A stretch of DNA of 11,164 bases from Pseudomonadota bacterium. GTDB taxonomy: Bacteria; Pseudomonadota; Alphaproteobacteria; Rhizobiales; Hyphomicrobiaceae. The DNA is taken from contig JAKALI010000073.1 of NCBI GenBank assembly GCA_021813195.1, positions 1-11,164 of the forward strand, given 5' to 3'. This document shows positions 1-6,933 of this stretch, in pieces. Under the pieces are notes generated by a model. It was not told the origin of the DNA. It was given only the letters and a program-made list of their open reading frames with translations, and ran no database searches. How positions within the stretch are numbered: position 1 is the stretch's first letter; the number at the start of each line of letters is the position of its first letter. The translations under genes were made by a program, and so were the position numbers.

Positions 1-792
1 GAAAACCGGGTGGGCGAAATCGTTCTGTTGACGCCTTGGGCACGCACCGACCTTGTGGAACGCATCGTCGACGCCTTCGCAACGATGCCAGTTTCTGTAC
101 ACCTGGGTGCAGCGAGCCTGCTCGGCCGCTTTTCCGAGGCGCGCGTTACCAAGCTCGGCGCGATCACGGCGCTATCCGTCACAGCTCCGCCGCTTGATCC
201 TGCCCAGCTTGCTGTTAAGCGCATCTTCGACGTCAGTGTTGCGAGCGTGGCCCTGGTTTTGTTGTCGCCGCTGTTTCTCGCGATCGCGGCGCTGATCAAG
301 CTCGACAGCCCAGGGCCGGTGTTTTTCCGTCAGCGGCGGCGGGGCTACACTGCCCGCGAATTCCGCATCTGGAAATTCAGAACGATGACCACGCTTGACG
401 ATGGCGATGTCATAGAGCAGGCCCGCGCCGGTGATAGCCGAGTGACGCGGATTGGCGTCTAGTTGCGCCGCTTGAATTTTGACGAACTGCCTCAGCTCAT
501 CAATGTGGTGGCGGGTGATATGTCGCTCGTCGGACCGCGCCCGCACGCGGTCGCGCATGACAAAATGTACGAGACGCGGATCGGGACCTACCCGCGGCGA
601 TTGAACGTCAAGCCGGGCATCACGGGTTGGGCGCAGGTCAACGGCTTTCGCGGACGCACGCCGAGTGACGATTTGATGGTCAAGCGCGTGGAACACGATC
701 TCTATTACATCGAGAATTGGTCGCTCGTCTTCGACCCCTATATACTCGCTTTGACCGTGCTGTCGAAGAAGGCGTACCGCAACGCAATTTGA
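1..792 (+). pseudogene. Undecaprenyl-phosphate sugar-1-phosphate transferase (WcaJ-like), 5' end outside window, interrupted by in-frame TAG
   Basis: Homologues are membrane enzymes that start exopolysaccharide or capsule repeat units by moving a hexose-1-phosphate from a UDP-sugar onto undecaprenyl phosphate. The frame is open from base 1, so the N-terminal membrane part lies outside. Visible in order: the end of the central nucleotide-fold-like region, a hydrophobic segment at 235-300 that fits the re-entrant membrane helix, the family signature ending in KFRTM (373-387), then TAG at 460-462. The same frame continues with the catalytic pair in DELPQ (Asp-Glu at 481-486), GPRPHA (532-549), [12 protein letters not shown] (610-645) and a normal C terminus with TGA at 790-792. 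No shift of frame occurs. Relatives often carry Trp or Phe before LRR, so one change from TGG would give this TAG. The upstream product alone would lack the catalytic dyad. A TTG at 463 could in principle restart translation, but no family member is that short. Sequencing error or amber suppression are alternatives. Confidence 0.85.
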
Positions 793-797
793 TCCTT

Positions 798-829
798 TGC
801 CCCGTTCAGGACGAAGATCGCACGGGGTA
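798..829 (+). terminator. Weak hairpin after the sugar transferase gene
   Basis: Bases 798-805 can pair with 822-829 (TGCCCCGT with ACGGGGTA, including one G-U pair) around a 16-base loop, six bases after the stop codon of the plus-strand gene. There is no T-tract after it, so it is at best a weak or Rho-assisted 3' end. The stronger hairpin at 913-944 may also stop plus-strand transcripts. Confidence 0.25.
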
Positions 830-906
830 GGAAATTGCCGTTCGAGTGCGGCCCGCTCAACGCGGGCTCAGTCCGTCGCGGTGTTTGGGTCTTCGCATCG
901 GCGACC

Positions 907-944
907 AAAAAAGCGAGCCCGGGTGGTGCGCACCCCGGGCTCGC
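907..944 (-). terminator. Intrinsic terminator of the phasin gene
   Basis: Bases 913-923 (GCGAGCCCGGG) and 934-944 (CCCGGGCTCGC) form a perfect 11-bp GC-rich stem with a 10-base loop. Six A residues at 907-912 give a T6 tract directly after the stem when read on the minus strand. It lies 45 bases past the phasin stop codon. The polarity of the T-tract assigns it to the minus strand, although the stem could also hinder transcripts arriving from the convergent sugar transferase gene. Confidence 0.8.
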
Positions 945-989
945 ATCGCAAAATCAGAGCCCTCGCTCGGCCGGCGAGCGGACTTCGAT

Positions 990-1445
990 TCAGCCTGCCT
1001 TCTTGAGCTGTTCGAAGGACTTGGCGGCTGCAGCGTTCATCGTCTCGAACGTCTGCTGCGCGACCTTGGCATAAAGCTCAAAGAGCTCCTTGGTCTGGTT
1101 CGCTGAGGCCGTCATCTGCTGCTGGACGTAGCTCTGTTGCAGCTTCAGGACTTCCGGAACCGTTTTTGCACGGGCGATCGCCTCAGCAGCGTCGAAGGCG
1201 GCTTCGGTATTGACTTCCACGTTGCGCATGACCTTCTCGCCGATCGAGCGAGCACCGGCCTGCGCCGTCAGCATCACGTTCTCGATGGTCTTGACGCCAT
1301 CCTTCGACACGGCCTGGAGCTTGTCGAAAGCTTCACGGGTCTTGGCGACGCCGTCTTCGGCCATCGCTTGGATGTTTTCAGGAATGCGGGCATCCTTGGC
1401 GGCGCTGAACATTTCCTGGGCCTGGCGGGTGAATTGGTCGTTCAT
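990..1445 (-). CDS. Phasin family protein (PHA granule-associated)
   Basis: This 151-residue protein has the length and composition of alphaproteobacterial phasins of the phasin_2 type. These are amphipathic helical proteins that coat polyhydroxyalkanoate granules and control granule size and number. It is almost entirely helix-forming, rich in Ala, Glu, Lys and Gln, with no signal peptide or membrane segment. The stretch around residues 30-75 (AKTREAFDKL, then VMLTAQAGARSIGEK) and the region at 80-125 (AFDAAEAIARAKTVPEVLKLQ, then QTKELFELYAKV) match the usual phasin pattern. The ATG at 1443-1445 was chosen because AAGGA lies upstream at a suitable distance and the phasin similarity begins there; the frame stays open further upstream, but that stretch looks non-coding. 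It is monocistronic, with its own terminator and a candidate promoter upstream. No PHA synthase or PhaR gene lies nearby. The general name 'phasin' is safer than a specific symbol such as phaP. Confidence 0.88.
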   Translation of the reverse strand: MNDQFTRQAQEMFSAAKDARIPENIQAMAEDGVAKTREAFDKLQAVSKDGVKTIENVMLTAQAGARSIGEKVMRNVEVNTEAAFDAAEAIARAKTVPEVLKLQQSYVQQQMTASANQTKELFELYAKVAQQTFETMNAAAAKSFEQLKKAG

Positions 1446-1455
1446 GGGTATGATC

Positions 1456-1467
1456 CTTAGATCTAAG
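1456..1467. promoter_or_regulatory. 12-bp perfect palindrome touching the phasin ribosome binding site
   Basis: CTTAGATCTAAG is a perfect inverted repeat ending in the AAG of the AAGGA Shine-Dalgarno sequence of the phasin gene (minus strand). A dimeric regulator could bind here. By chance about two or three 12-bp perfect palindromes are expected in a window of this size, so only its position makes it notable. Confidence 0.2.
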
Positions 1468-1586
1468 CGTTTCTTTGGGGGGCATGCTGCGTAGGCGAGA
1501 AGACCGCGGGCGGAGGACAACCCGCTGATCCGGTCATGTCGCGAAATTGACGGGCACACAGGCGCGCGACCGACTTGGTCTTTGGG

Positions 1587-1614
1587 AATATAACACAGTC
1601 TTATTGCGCTGCAA
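1587..1614 (-). promoter_or_regulatory. Candidate phasin promoter with TTGC-N3-GCAA inverted repeat over the -35
   Basis: Read on the minus strand, TTGCAG (1614-1609) and TATATT (1592-1587) are separated by 16 bases, a good sigma-70-like pair inside an AT-rich island that stands out from the surrounding GC-rich sequence. Transcription would start near 1580, giving a leader of about 135 bases. The inverted repeat TTGC-N3-GCAA at 1604-1614 covers the -35 element. PhaR, the granule-sensing repressor of phasin genes, is known from related bacteria to bind TGC-rich sequences near phasin promoters. Assigning this repeat to PhaR is an inference. Confidence 0.45.
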
Positions 1615-1669
1615 CATAATATTTGTCGCAACGCAGGATCTGGTCCTAAAACATTGTTTTATATGGAAT

Positions 1670-1692
1670 AAAAAGCCTTATCTCTGCGATAA
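1670..1692 (-). terminator. Possible weak terminator after the helicase gene
   Basis: On the minus strand a 5-bp stem TTATC/GATAA (1692-1688 with 1682-1678) with a 5-base loop is followed after GGC by T5 (1674-1670). It lies about 45 bases past the helicase stop codon. The stem is short and AT-rich, so it is a weak candidate. Confidence 0.3.
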
Positions 1693-1738
1693 TGGGCATC
1701 GCGGTTGCGGTGTGCAGTGCCTCTGGCCTTGGCCGCGA

Positions 1739-3109
1739 CTAAAGCGGCGGGAATCGCCCGCGATAAGCCAACGCAGCGGGATCGAACAGGATATCGGACG
1801 GTTTCAGTGGTCTGGCGAGTGCCAGACCCTCCAGGGACCGACAGCGCGATAGGGCGACGTATGTTTGGCCATGCGCAAACGAACCGCGGCCTAAGTCAAT
1901 ATAGACGTGATCGAGGGTGAGCCCTTGCGCTTTGTGTATCGTTAGTGCCCAGGCCAACCGAAGCGGATACTGCTTGAAAGTGCCCGTCACGGATTCCACG
2001 ATTTTGTCCTGCGCACGATCGTAGGCGTAGCGCCGGCTTTCCCAGGCGGCCGGCTCAAGTTCATGCTCCTTGCCCTCAACCTCCACGAACACGCGCCGCT
2101 CTTCGAGCCGTGCAATGCGTGCCACCGTGCCGTTGACCCACCGCCGATCGGCATCGTTGCGCAGCAGGATGACTTTGGCCCCGACCTTGAGCTGCAGGGT
2201 GTGATCGGTGGGCTGTGCCGCGGCTGCAAATTCACCGGACACGCCCGCTTCATAAGTGAAGACCCGGCCGGGTAACGCATCGAGATAGGCCATATTGATT
2301 CGGTGGGCCGCCGCGTTCGTCGGGGTCAGGATCACGTAGGCGTCGCCCTCTCCAAGCGTGCGCACGGGGCGGACGCATTGGTTGAGGATGTCGAGGTCGT
2401 GCTCCTCGACCTCGCCCTCCCGGATGCGGTTTAAGACGCCGATTAGATCGGTATCCTTCTGACGGAAGACGTGCTCCAACTCGATCCGCATCGTGCCGGG
2501 CGCATCACACAGGCTGGACACCGCGAAGAAAAACGGGCCCCCATACTCGCTCTCCAAGTGCTGAGCGACCTCGGCCTCCTGCACCACCGGTGGCAACTGG
2601 TGCAAATCTCCGAACATAATGAGTCGAACGCCGCCGAAAGGCTCGCGTGGCCGGCCGCGGTTCAGTCGCAAGGACTGATCCATCGCCCACATGAGATCCG
2701 AGCGCACCATCGAGACCTCGTCGATGATGAGGGCGTCGAGACGCCTCATGAGTTGCCCATTGCGGCTGCGGCGGATGTCGTCGGGTTTGATCAGGCGCGG
2801 CGGCAAGCCGAAAAAAGAATGGATCGTTTGGCCGCCGACATTGACGGCAGCAAGACCGGTCGGCGCCAGCACGGCGCAGCGTTGCGGCAACCTATCCCAA
2901 ACGCAACGCAGCAACGTGGACTTGCCGGACCCCGCACGTCCCGTCACGAACAGATGTCCGCCTGGCTCGGCCAGGTACGAGATCGCCGATTCGTAATCGG
3001 GGGTTGGCGTAATGCCTTCGGGCCATGGGGCCGGCCTCACAGGAGGTTTGGTGCTCGGCGTTGTCAGGTTTTTGGTCAAACTGGTGGTGTCCCGGTTGGC
3101 GACGGTCAC
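1739..3109 (-). CDS. PIF1/RecD-like superfamily 1 DNA helicase (AAA family ATPase)
   Basis: The 456-residue protein has the full set of SF1 helicase motifs: Walker A GRAGSGKS (57-64), motif Ia around LAPTGLAA (81-88) and TIHSFFGLPP (95-104), the Walker B motif IIDEVSM (128-134), motif III GDLHQLPP (167-174), and the C-terminal motifs TIHKAQG (about 390-396) and TYVALSRC (about 416-423). The order and the GDxxQLPP form place it with bacterial PIF1/RecD2-type 5'-to-3' helicases, which unwind DNA and may act on stalled forks or structured DNA. That role is known for the family and not shown here. It is a bare motor with no extra nuclease or zinc domain. The chosen start is GTG at 3109-3107 with no clear Shine-Dalgarno sequence. 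The first 30 residues are Thr/Pro-rich and lack any Met, so a later alternative start is possible. Gene context gives no further clue. Confidence 0.9.
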   Translation of the reverse strand: MTVANRDTTSLTKNLTTPSTKPPVRPAPWPEGITPTPDYESAISYLAEPGGHLFVTGRAGSGKSTLLRCVWDRLPQRCAVLAPTGLAAVNVGGQTIHSFFGLPPRLIKPDDIRRSRNGQLMRRLDALIIDEVSMVRSDLMWAMDQSLRLNRGRPREPFGGVRLIMFGDLHQLPPVVQEAEVAQHLESEYGGPFFFAVSSLCDAPGTMRIELEHVFRQKDTDLIGVLNRIREGEVEEHDLDILNQCVRPVRTLGEGDAYVILTPTNAAAHRINMAYLDALPGRVFTYEAGVSGEFAAAAQPTDHTLQLKVGAKVILLRNDADRRWVNGTVARIARLEERRVFVEVEGKEHELEPAAWESRRYAYDRAQDKIVESVTGTFKQYPLRLAWALTIHKAQGLTLDHVYIDLGRGSFAHGQTYVALSRCRSLEGLALARPLKPSDILFDPAALAYRGRFPPL

Positions 3110-3175
3110 CAGTAGGCCAGCGCTGGGCGCAAAGTCAAAGTGTGCTCGGCTTCAGGTCACAGAACTCTTGGTCGA

Positions 3176-3703
3176 TCAATCCGTTCCGGTAGCAGATGGG
3201 GCCAATCCGAGCATGGCGCGAATGTTTGCGATGTCATGGGCGGTTGTCGACGGGGGCAGATCGATGACTTCCCGCGGCTGCAGGATCAGGAGCGGCTGGA
3301 GCGTCGCGTAGCCGTCGTCGTCATAGGAGGTCTCCATGCGCACCGCACAAATCCGATTGAACGGCACCGTGTAGACCGTGTGCGCAAAGAGACCCGAACG
3401 GATGATGCGCACCATGCGTCGGCGGCCATCGAAGTGCGCCTCCAGCGTCGTCCCGGGGCGCAAGAGCGAAAGGATGAAGATTGCAGCGGTTATGAGCGCA
3501 ACGAGCGCCAGCAAGATGAGGACGACAAAGCGAATGTCCTGTGTGGCCGACGGGGCTGCAAGTATGAACAGGACAAACGGAATGGCAAAGCCGATCACAA
3601 TGGGCAGGAGCGCGTGGAACCCCTCGTAGGAGCCAACGCCCGCTTCGTGAGCGGCTGCATCGGTCAGACGGATCTGATCACTGGAGGGCGGGAAATTTGC
3701 CAT
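3176..3703 (-). CDS. Two-helix membrane protein of unknown function
   Basis: The 175-residue product has two strong hydrophobic helices (about residues 30-50 and 58-81) followed by a soluble region of about 90 residues. That region has alternating hydrophobic residues typical of beta strands (for example MVRIIRSGLFAHTVYTVPFNRI, given here as residues 97-118 in outline), then a YDDDGYATLQPLLIL stretch and a short C-terminal helix. The pattern recalls small two-helix proteins with a PH-like beta domain that appear as hypothetical proteins in many bacteria; this is a resemblance only. The ATG at 3701-3703 was chosen since it begins just before the conserved-looking part. An ATG at 3761-3763 would add 20 residues. 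Neither has a good Shine-Dalgarno sequence. The frame stays open to 4045, but that part overlaps the secreted-protein gene and is not protein-like. The helicase begins 66 bases downstream of its stop. Confidence 0.7.
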   Translation of the reverse strand: MANFPPSSDQIRLTDAAAHEAGVGSYEGFHALLPIVIGFAIPFVLFILAAPSATQDIRFVVLILLALVALITAAIFILSLLRPGTTLEAHFDGRRRMVRIIRSGLFAHTVYTVPFNRICAVRMETSYDDDGYATLQPLLILQPREVIDLPPSTTAHDIANIRAMLGLAPSATGTD

Positions 3704-3707
3704 CAGG

Positions 3708-3762
3708 GAGATCTCAAGAAGTTGAATGTTCTCCGAGTACGCATTAAAAAAGTGAGATCTCA
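3708..3762. repeat. Two copies of GAGATCTC flanking the start of the membrane protein gene
   Basis: GAGATCTC occurs at 3708-3715 and at 3754-3761, 46 bases apart; the second copy is extended to a 10-bp perfect palindrome, TGAGATCTCA (3753-3762). Both sit within 60 bases upstream of the chosen start at 3703, where an operator would be expected. A 3-to-4-turn spacing would suit paired binding of a dimeric regulator, but no regulator gene is in the window. Confidence 0.25.
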
Positions 3763-3787
3763 TTAAGTGTCGCACTTGAAACAGAAG

Positions 3788-3809
3788 GGGTGCGCCTTGC
3801 GACGCACCC
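3788..3809 (-). terminator. Hairpin between the secreted protein and membrane protein genes
   Basis: GGGTGCG (3788-3794) pairs with CGCACCC (3803-3809) over an 8-base loop, 33 bases past the stop of the secreted-protein gene on the minus strand. It is followed by CTTCTGTTTC, which is pyrimidine-rich but not a true T-tract. It may act as a weak terminator, or shield the 3' end of the upstream message. Confidence 0.4.
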
Positions 3810-3842
3810 TCATCAACCGCGCATTGACGGACGGCTTGTGCC

Positions 3843-4100
3843 TTAGTCGGCCGTGATGCTGAGAATCTTGAAGTCCTTGTCGAGCTTGATGTCGTACTGG
3901 GCGCCATCGGCGCACTTAGCGTCATCGACTTCGTACATCGAGCGGCCCTCGGTTTCCTTCTCGAATTCCCCGCCGCTGCATCCGATCGCCTTAATCGCTG
4001 CCGTGATCTTTTCGGCTTCCTCCGCGGACGGCTTATCGTCCGCAAGGGCGATGCCCGAGGTCATGGTGAGAGCGAGCGCGGCAACGAGCAATTTTTTCAT
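3843..4100 (-). CDS. Small secreted PepSY-like protein
   Basis: The 85-residue protein has a clear Sec signal peptide: MKK, a hydrophobic core, and a cleavage site after ALA at residues 18-20. The mature part of about 65 residues is acidic and runs as one helix (about 25-40) followed by strands (FEKETEGRSMYEVDDAKC, then QYDIKLDKDFKILSITAD). This matches the PepSY-like fold of small periplasmic proteins, in which a strand carrying YEV/YDI is followed by a KDxxI turn. PepSY domains are known in peptidase propeptides and in many orphan periplasmic proteins, and a binding or inhibitory role is inferred. Two cysteines (41 and 63) could form a disulfide. The start is secure: GGAG stands 8 bases before the ATG. 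It is separated from typA by 218 bases and may have its own promoter. Confidence 0.82.
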   Translation of the reverse strand: MKKLLVAALALTMTSGIALADDKPSAEEAEKITAAIKAIGCSGGEFEKETEGRSMYEVDDAKCADGAQYDIKLDKDFKILSITAD

Positions 4101-4216
4101 AATCTGTCTCCAATGGTCTCAGGTGGAATGAAGCGTCTGGGGAACGTGCATCGCGGCTGCCGTCGATCAGCCGGCAAGCCCACGCGGGGCGAGGCGCTTC
4201 ACCTGGCCCCAGTTTC

Positions 4217-4245
4217 GATATGGCGCTACGAGTCCACCCTATCAA
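4217..4245 (-). promoter_or_regulatory. Candidate promoter for the secreted PepSY-like gene
   Basis: On the minus strand, TTGATA (4245-4240) is followed after 17 bases by CATATC (4222-4217), about 117 bases upstream of the start codon. The -35 is good and the -10 is poor. A second possible pair, TTGTCA (4314-4309) with CATAGT (4292-4287), overlaps the end of typA. Only one, or neither, may be real. Confidence 0.25.
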
Positions 4246-4254
4246 TGGGAAGAG

Positions 4255-4273
4255 TTCCCGAAAAAAACGGGAA
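4255..4273. other. Hairpin with a seven-A loop downstream of typA
   Basis: TTCCCG (4255-4260) and CGGGAA (4268-4273) form a 6-bp stem around A7 (plus strand); A residues run on past the stem. On the minus strand the loop is T7 and another T-run precedes the stem, so it lacks the T-tract in the position needed for an ordinary terminator of typA. It lies 46 bases past the typA stop codon and may still affect the 3' end of that transcript. Confidence 0.4.
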
Positions 4274-4318
4274 AAAATGGCAAATAACTATGGTGCGACG
4301 ATCCAGCTTGACAAGATG

Positions 4319-6169
4319 TCACGCGACGTTCGCTTCCCGTTCGGCTTCACGTTTGCGCTCCTGCTTCTTGCGCTCGTTGGGGTCGAGCCAGCGCTTGCGC
4401 AGGCGGATTGACTGCGGCGTGACCTCTACAAGTTCATCGTCCGCGATGTAGCTCATGGCCTTCTCGAGCGTGAGCTTGATCGGCGGAATGAGCAGCACGG
4501 CGTCGTCTTTGCCTGACGCACGGATGTTGGTCAGCTTCTTGCCCTTGACGACGTTGACGTCGAGATCGTTATCGCGTGTGTGTTCTCCGACGATCATGCC
4601 CGTATAGACGCGGGTCTGCGGGCCGATAAAGAACGGGCCGCGATCCTGCAGATTGAAAATCGCATACGCTGCGGCTTCGCCGTCGCAGTTGGATATGAGG
4701 ACGCCCGTGCGCCGCCCCGCGATTTCGCCTTTGTAGGGCGCGTAAGAATGAAACAACTTGTTCATGACGGCGGTGCCGCGCGTGTCGGACAGCAACTCGG
4801 ACTGATATCCAAGCAAGCTTCGCGTGGGCACCAAGAACACCATGCGGGTGCGTCCGCCGCCGGAGGGACGCATCTCGATCATTTCGCCCTTGCGTTCCGA
4901 TAACTTCTGAACGACCACGCCCGTGTGTCCGTCGTCGACGTCGATGATGACCTCCTCGATCGGTTCGAGCCTCTGACCCGTCGCTTCGTCGATCTTGTAG
5001 ACAACTTTAGGCCGCGAGACGGTGAGCTCGAAGCCCTCGCGGCGCATGTTCTCAATCAAAATCGCGAGCTGAAGTTCGCCGCGGCCTGCCACATCGAAGC
5101 TGTCACTATCCTCTGAGGTCGTGACGCGGATCGCGATATTGCGTTCGGCCTCCTTGAGGAGCCGGTCGCGGATGATGCGGCTTTGCACTTTGTCGCCCTC
5201 CTGACCCGCGAAGGGACCGTCATTGATGCGGAACGTCATCGAGAGCGTCGGAGGATCGATGGGCTGGGCCGGCAGCGGCGTGTCGATAGCGGGATCACAC
5301 AACGTGTCGGCGACGTTGGCTTGGCTCATGCCAGCCAGCGCGACGATATCGCCGGCCACGGCTTCCTCGACAGGCACCCGTTCCAGGCCCCGAAATCCAA
5401 GCACTTTCGTGACGCGAAACGTTTCGATGACCTTGCCGTCGCGCGATAAGGCCTTCATGGCCTGATTGGGCCGAATCGTACCGGATGTGATGCGCCCCGT
5501 CAGAATGCGTCCGAGGAACGGATCGGCTTCGAGTGTCGTGGCAAGCATACGTGCCGGGCCCGGCTCGATGGAGGGCGGCGGCACGTGCGCCACGATCAGA
5601 TCGAACATCGGTGCCAGGTTGTCCTTTGGGCCTGATGGATCAAGCGCCATCCAGCCGTCGCGCCCCGAGCCGTACAGGATGGGAAAGTCGAGCTGCTCGT
5701 CGGTCGCGTCCAGGTTGGCGAACAGATCAAAGACCTCATTCAGCACGTCCTGATGGCGCTCGTCAGGGCGGTCGATCTTGTTGATGGCAACGATGGGGCG
5801 GATGCCGCGCTTTAAGGCCTTGGAGACGACGAATTTGGTCTGCGGCAGTGGGCCTTCGGAGGCATCGACGAGCACGACGACGCCATCCACCATGTTCAGG
5901 ATGCGTTCGACCTCGCCACCAAAATCAGCATGGCCTGGAGTATCAACGATATTGATGCGGGTATCCTTCCAGACGACGGAGGTGCACTTGGCGAGAATCG
6001 TGATGCCGCGCTCGCGTTCCAGATCGTTGGAGTCCATCGCGCGTTCTGCGACCTTCTGATTGTCGCGAAATGCGCCCGATTGTTTGAGGAGTTCATCGAC
6101 CAGGGTGGTCTTACCATGGTCGACGTGCGCGATGATCGCGATGTTTTTCAAGTTCATGGAGAGGCTCAT
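4319..6169 (-). CDS. typA: Ribosome-associated translational GTPase TypA/BipA
   Basis: TypA/BipA binds the ribosome near the EF-G site and aids 50S assembly and growth under stress such as cold. The 616-residue protein has the length of the family (about 605-610). The GTPase domain shows G1 AHVDHGKTT (14-22), the switch I sequence RERGIT (52-57), G3 DTPGH (76-80), and G4 NKID (130-133). It is followed by the EF-G-like domains II, III and V and the TypA-specific C-terminal domain, including [16 protein letters not shown] and [14 protein letters not shown]. All expected residues are present, with a lysine- and glutamate-rich tail. The start at 6169 is the first ATG; a second ATG four codons later (6157-6155) gives the MNLKNIAII start common in relatives and may be the true one. 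Neither has a strong Shine-Dalgarno sequence. The 143 bases upstream hold no convincing promoter, only GTGACA repeated 11 bases apart at 6267-6272 and 6278-6283. Confidence 0.97.
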   Translation of the reverse strand: MSLSMNLKNIAIIAHVDHGKTTLVDELLKQSGAFRDNQKVAERAMDSNDLERERGITILAKCTSVVWKDTRINIVDTPGHADFGGEVERILNMVDGVVVLVDASEGPLPQTKFVVSKALKRGIRPIVAINKIDRPDERHQDVLNEVFDLFANLDATDEQLDFPILYGSGRDGWMALDPSGPKDNLAPMFDLIVAHVPPPSIEPGPARMLATTLEADPFLGRILTGRITSGTIRPNQAMKALSRDGKVIETFRVTKVLGFRGLERVPVEEAVAGDIVALAGMSQANVADTLCDPAIDTPLPAQPIDPPTLSMTFRINDGPFAGQEGDKVQSRIIRDRLLKEAERNIAIRVTTSEDSDSFDVAGRGELQLAILIENMRREGFELTVSRPKVVYKIDEATGQRLEPIEEVIIDVDDGHTGVVVQKLSERKGEMIEMRPSGGGRTRMVFLVPTRSLLGYQSELLSDTRGTAVMNKLFHSYAPYKGEIAGRRTGVLISNCDGEAAAYAIFNLQDRGPFFIGPQTRVYTGMIVGEHTRDNDLDVNVVKGKKLTNIRASGKDDAVLLIPPIKLTLEKAMSYIADDELVEVTPQSIRLRKRWLDPNERKKQERKREAEREANVA

Positions 6170-6312
6170 TGTTTCGGGATCGGGGCCGGGATTGAGCTCG
6201 ACCGGCCAAATTCGTGCAGGCGGGGTAGCACATCCCTAACACGGTCGCCAGCACCTGGGCGTTGCTGTGACACGGGCGTGACAGCGAACTCTAACTCAAG
6301 CGGGCGCCGGGT

Positions 6313-6897
6313 TCAGGGGCCGGCTTCTCGGTTCAGCAACAGGCGTTTGCGATCAATCCCCCACCGGTATCCCCCGAGCCCGCCATCCGTGCGCACGACG
6401 CGGTGGCAAGGAATGACGACCGCGAGAGGGTTCGCTGCACATGCTCGCGCAACGGCGCGCGTGGCGCGGGGGCGACCGATCTGACGGGCGATGCCGGCAT
6501 AGCTTGCCGTCGTGCCGGGGATCAATCGGCGTAGAGCCTGCCAAACCTGGAGCTGAAACGCCGTACCACGAATGTCGAGGGGTAGCGGGAAGGCAGCGTC
6601 GGGCCGTTCGATGAGCGCGATCACTCGAGCAAGAGTGTGATCCCCACGAGCATCGCCCACGCGGCACTGAGCGTGCGCAAACCTCCGGTGAAGATCCGAG
6701 ATGAGGGGGGCGGTAGCATCGCCAAGCAATATGGCGCAAACGCCTCGATCCGTCATCGCGACGAGCACGAAACCGAGCGAACAGTGGCCCGTCACATAAC
6801 AGATCGACTCAAATTTCGATGATTGGTGCCCTGGACGGGGAGCAAACCCGACTGGCGCCGCCATTTCTGCGATCCGGGGACTCGCTTGGCAAACCAT
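6313..6897 (-). CDS. Ada-type methylated-DNA--[protein]-cysteine S-methyltransferase, without the Ada N-terminal half
   Basis: This suicide enzyme transfers methyl groups from O6-methylguanine (and O4-methylthymine) in DNA to its own cysteine. The acceptor motif PCHR is at residues 163-166, with Cys164. Around it are RGTAFQLQVWQAL (about 110-122), SYAGIA (132-137), RAVARACAANPLAVVIPCH (147-165) and GGYRWGIDRKR (about 175-185). These match the C-terminal half of E. coli Ada more closely than Ogt, including the upstream domain (CSLGFVLVA to CAILLGD, about 39-60). The Ada metal-binding phosphotriester sensor and AraC-type DNA-binding domain are absent. Residues 1-30 are Pro/Ala-rich and unlike any Ada domain. 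The start has a very good AAGGA seven bases before ATG (6895-6897), so the short form is the intended product. It follows the NADH dehydrogenase gene by 86 bases and may have its own promoter. Regulation by self-methylation is not possible for this short form. Confidence 0.93.
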   Translation of the reverse strand: MVCQASPRIAEMAAPVGFAPRPGHQSSKFESICYVTGHCSLGFVLVAMTDRGVCAILLGDATAPLISDLHRRFAHAQCRVGDARGDHTLARVIALIERPDAAFPLPLDIRGTAFQLQVWQALRRLIPGTTASYAGIARQIGRPRATRAVARACAANPLAVVIPCHRVVRTDGGLGGYRWGIDRKRLLLNREAGP

Positions 6898-6933
6898 GGA
6901 GGCATCCTTCCATCGACTGAAAGCCCGCCGAAC

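Noticed and set aside
172..696. 174-codon minus-strand open frame over the sugar transferase
   Set aside because: It lies antisense to a gene with clear family motifs; it has no recognisable domain and is rich in Arg, as expected of a GC-rich shadow frame.
2471..3115. 214-codon plus-strand open frame over the helicase
   Set aside because: Antisense to intact helicase motifs; composition is His/Arg/Gly-rich with no family resemblance.
3704..4045. N-terminal extension of the two-helix membrane protein frame by up to 114 residues
   Set aside because: The extra part mostly overlaps the secreted-protein gene in another frame and is Arg/Ser/Thr-rich with no protein-like pattern.
4220..4411. 63-codon plus-strand frame resembling a signal peptide at its end (hydrophobic run, then ALAQAD)
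   Set aside because: The hydrophobic part is the antisense of the Lys/Glu/Arg-rich C-terminal tail of TypA, which explains the Leu/Phe run; there is no sequence after the putative cleavage site.
6267..6283. Direct repeat GTGACA spaced 11 bases in the typA leader
   Set aside because: Only six bases repeated twice, with no conserved surroundings; the spacing is suggestive but too common to call a site.
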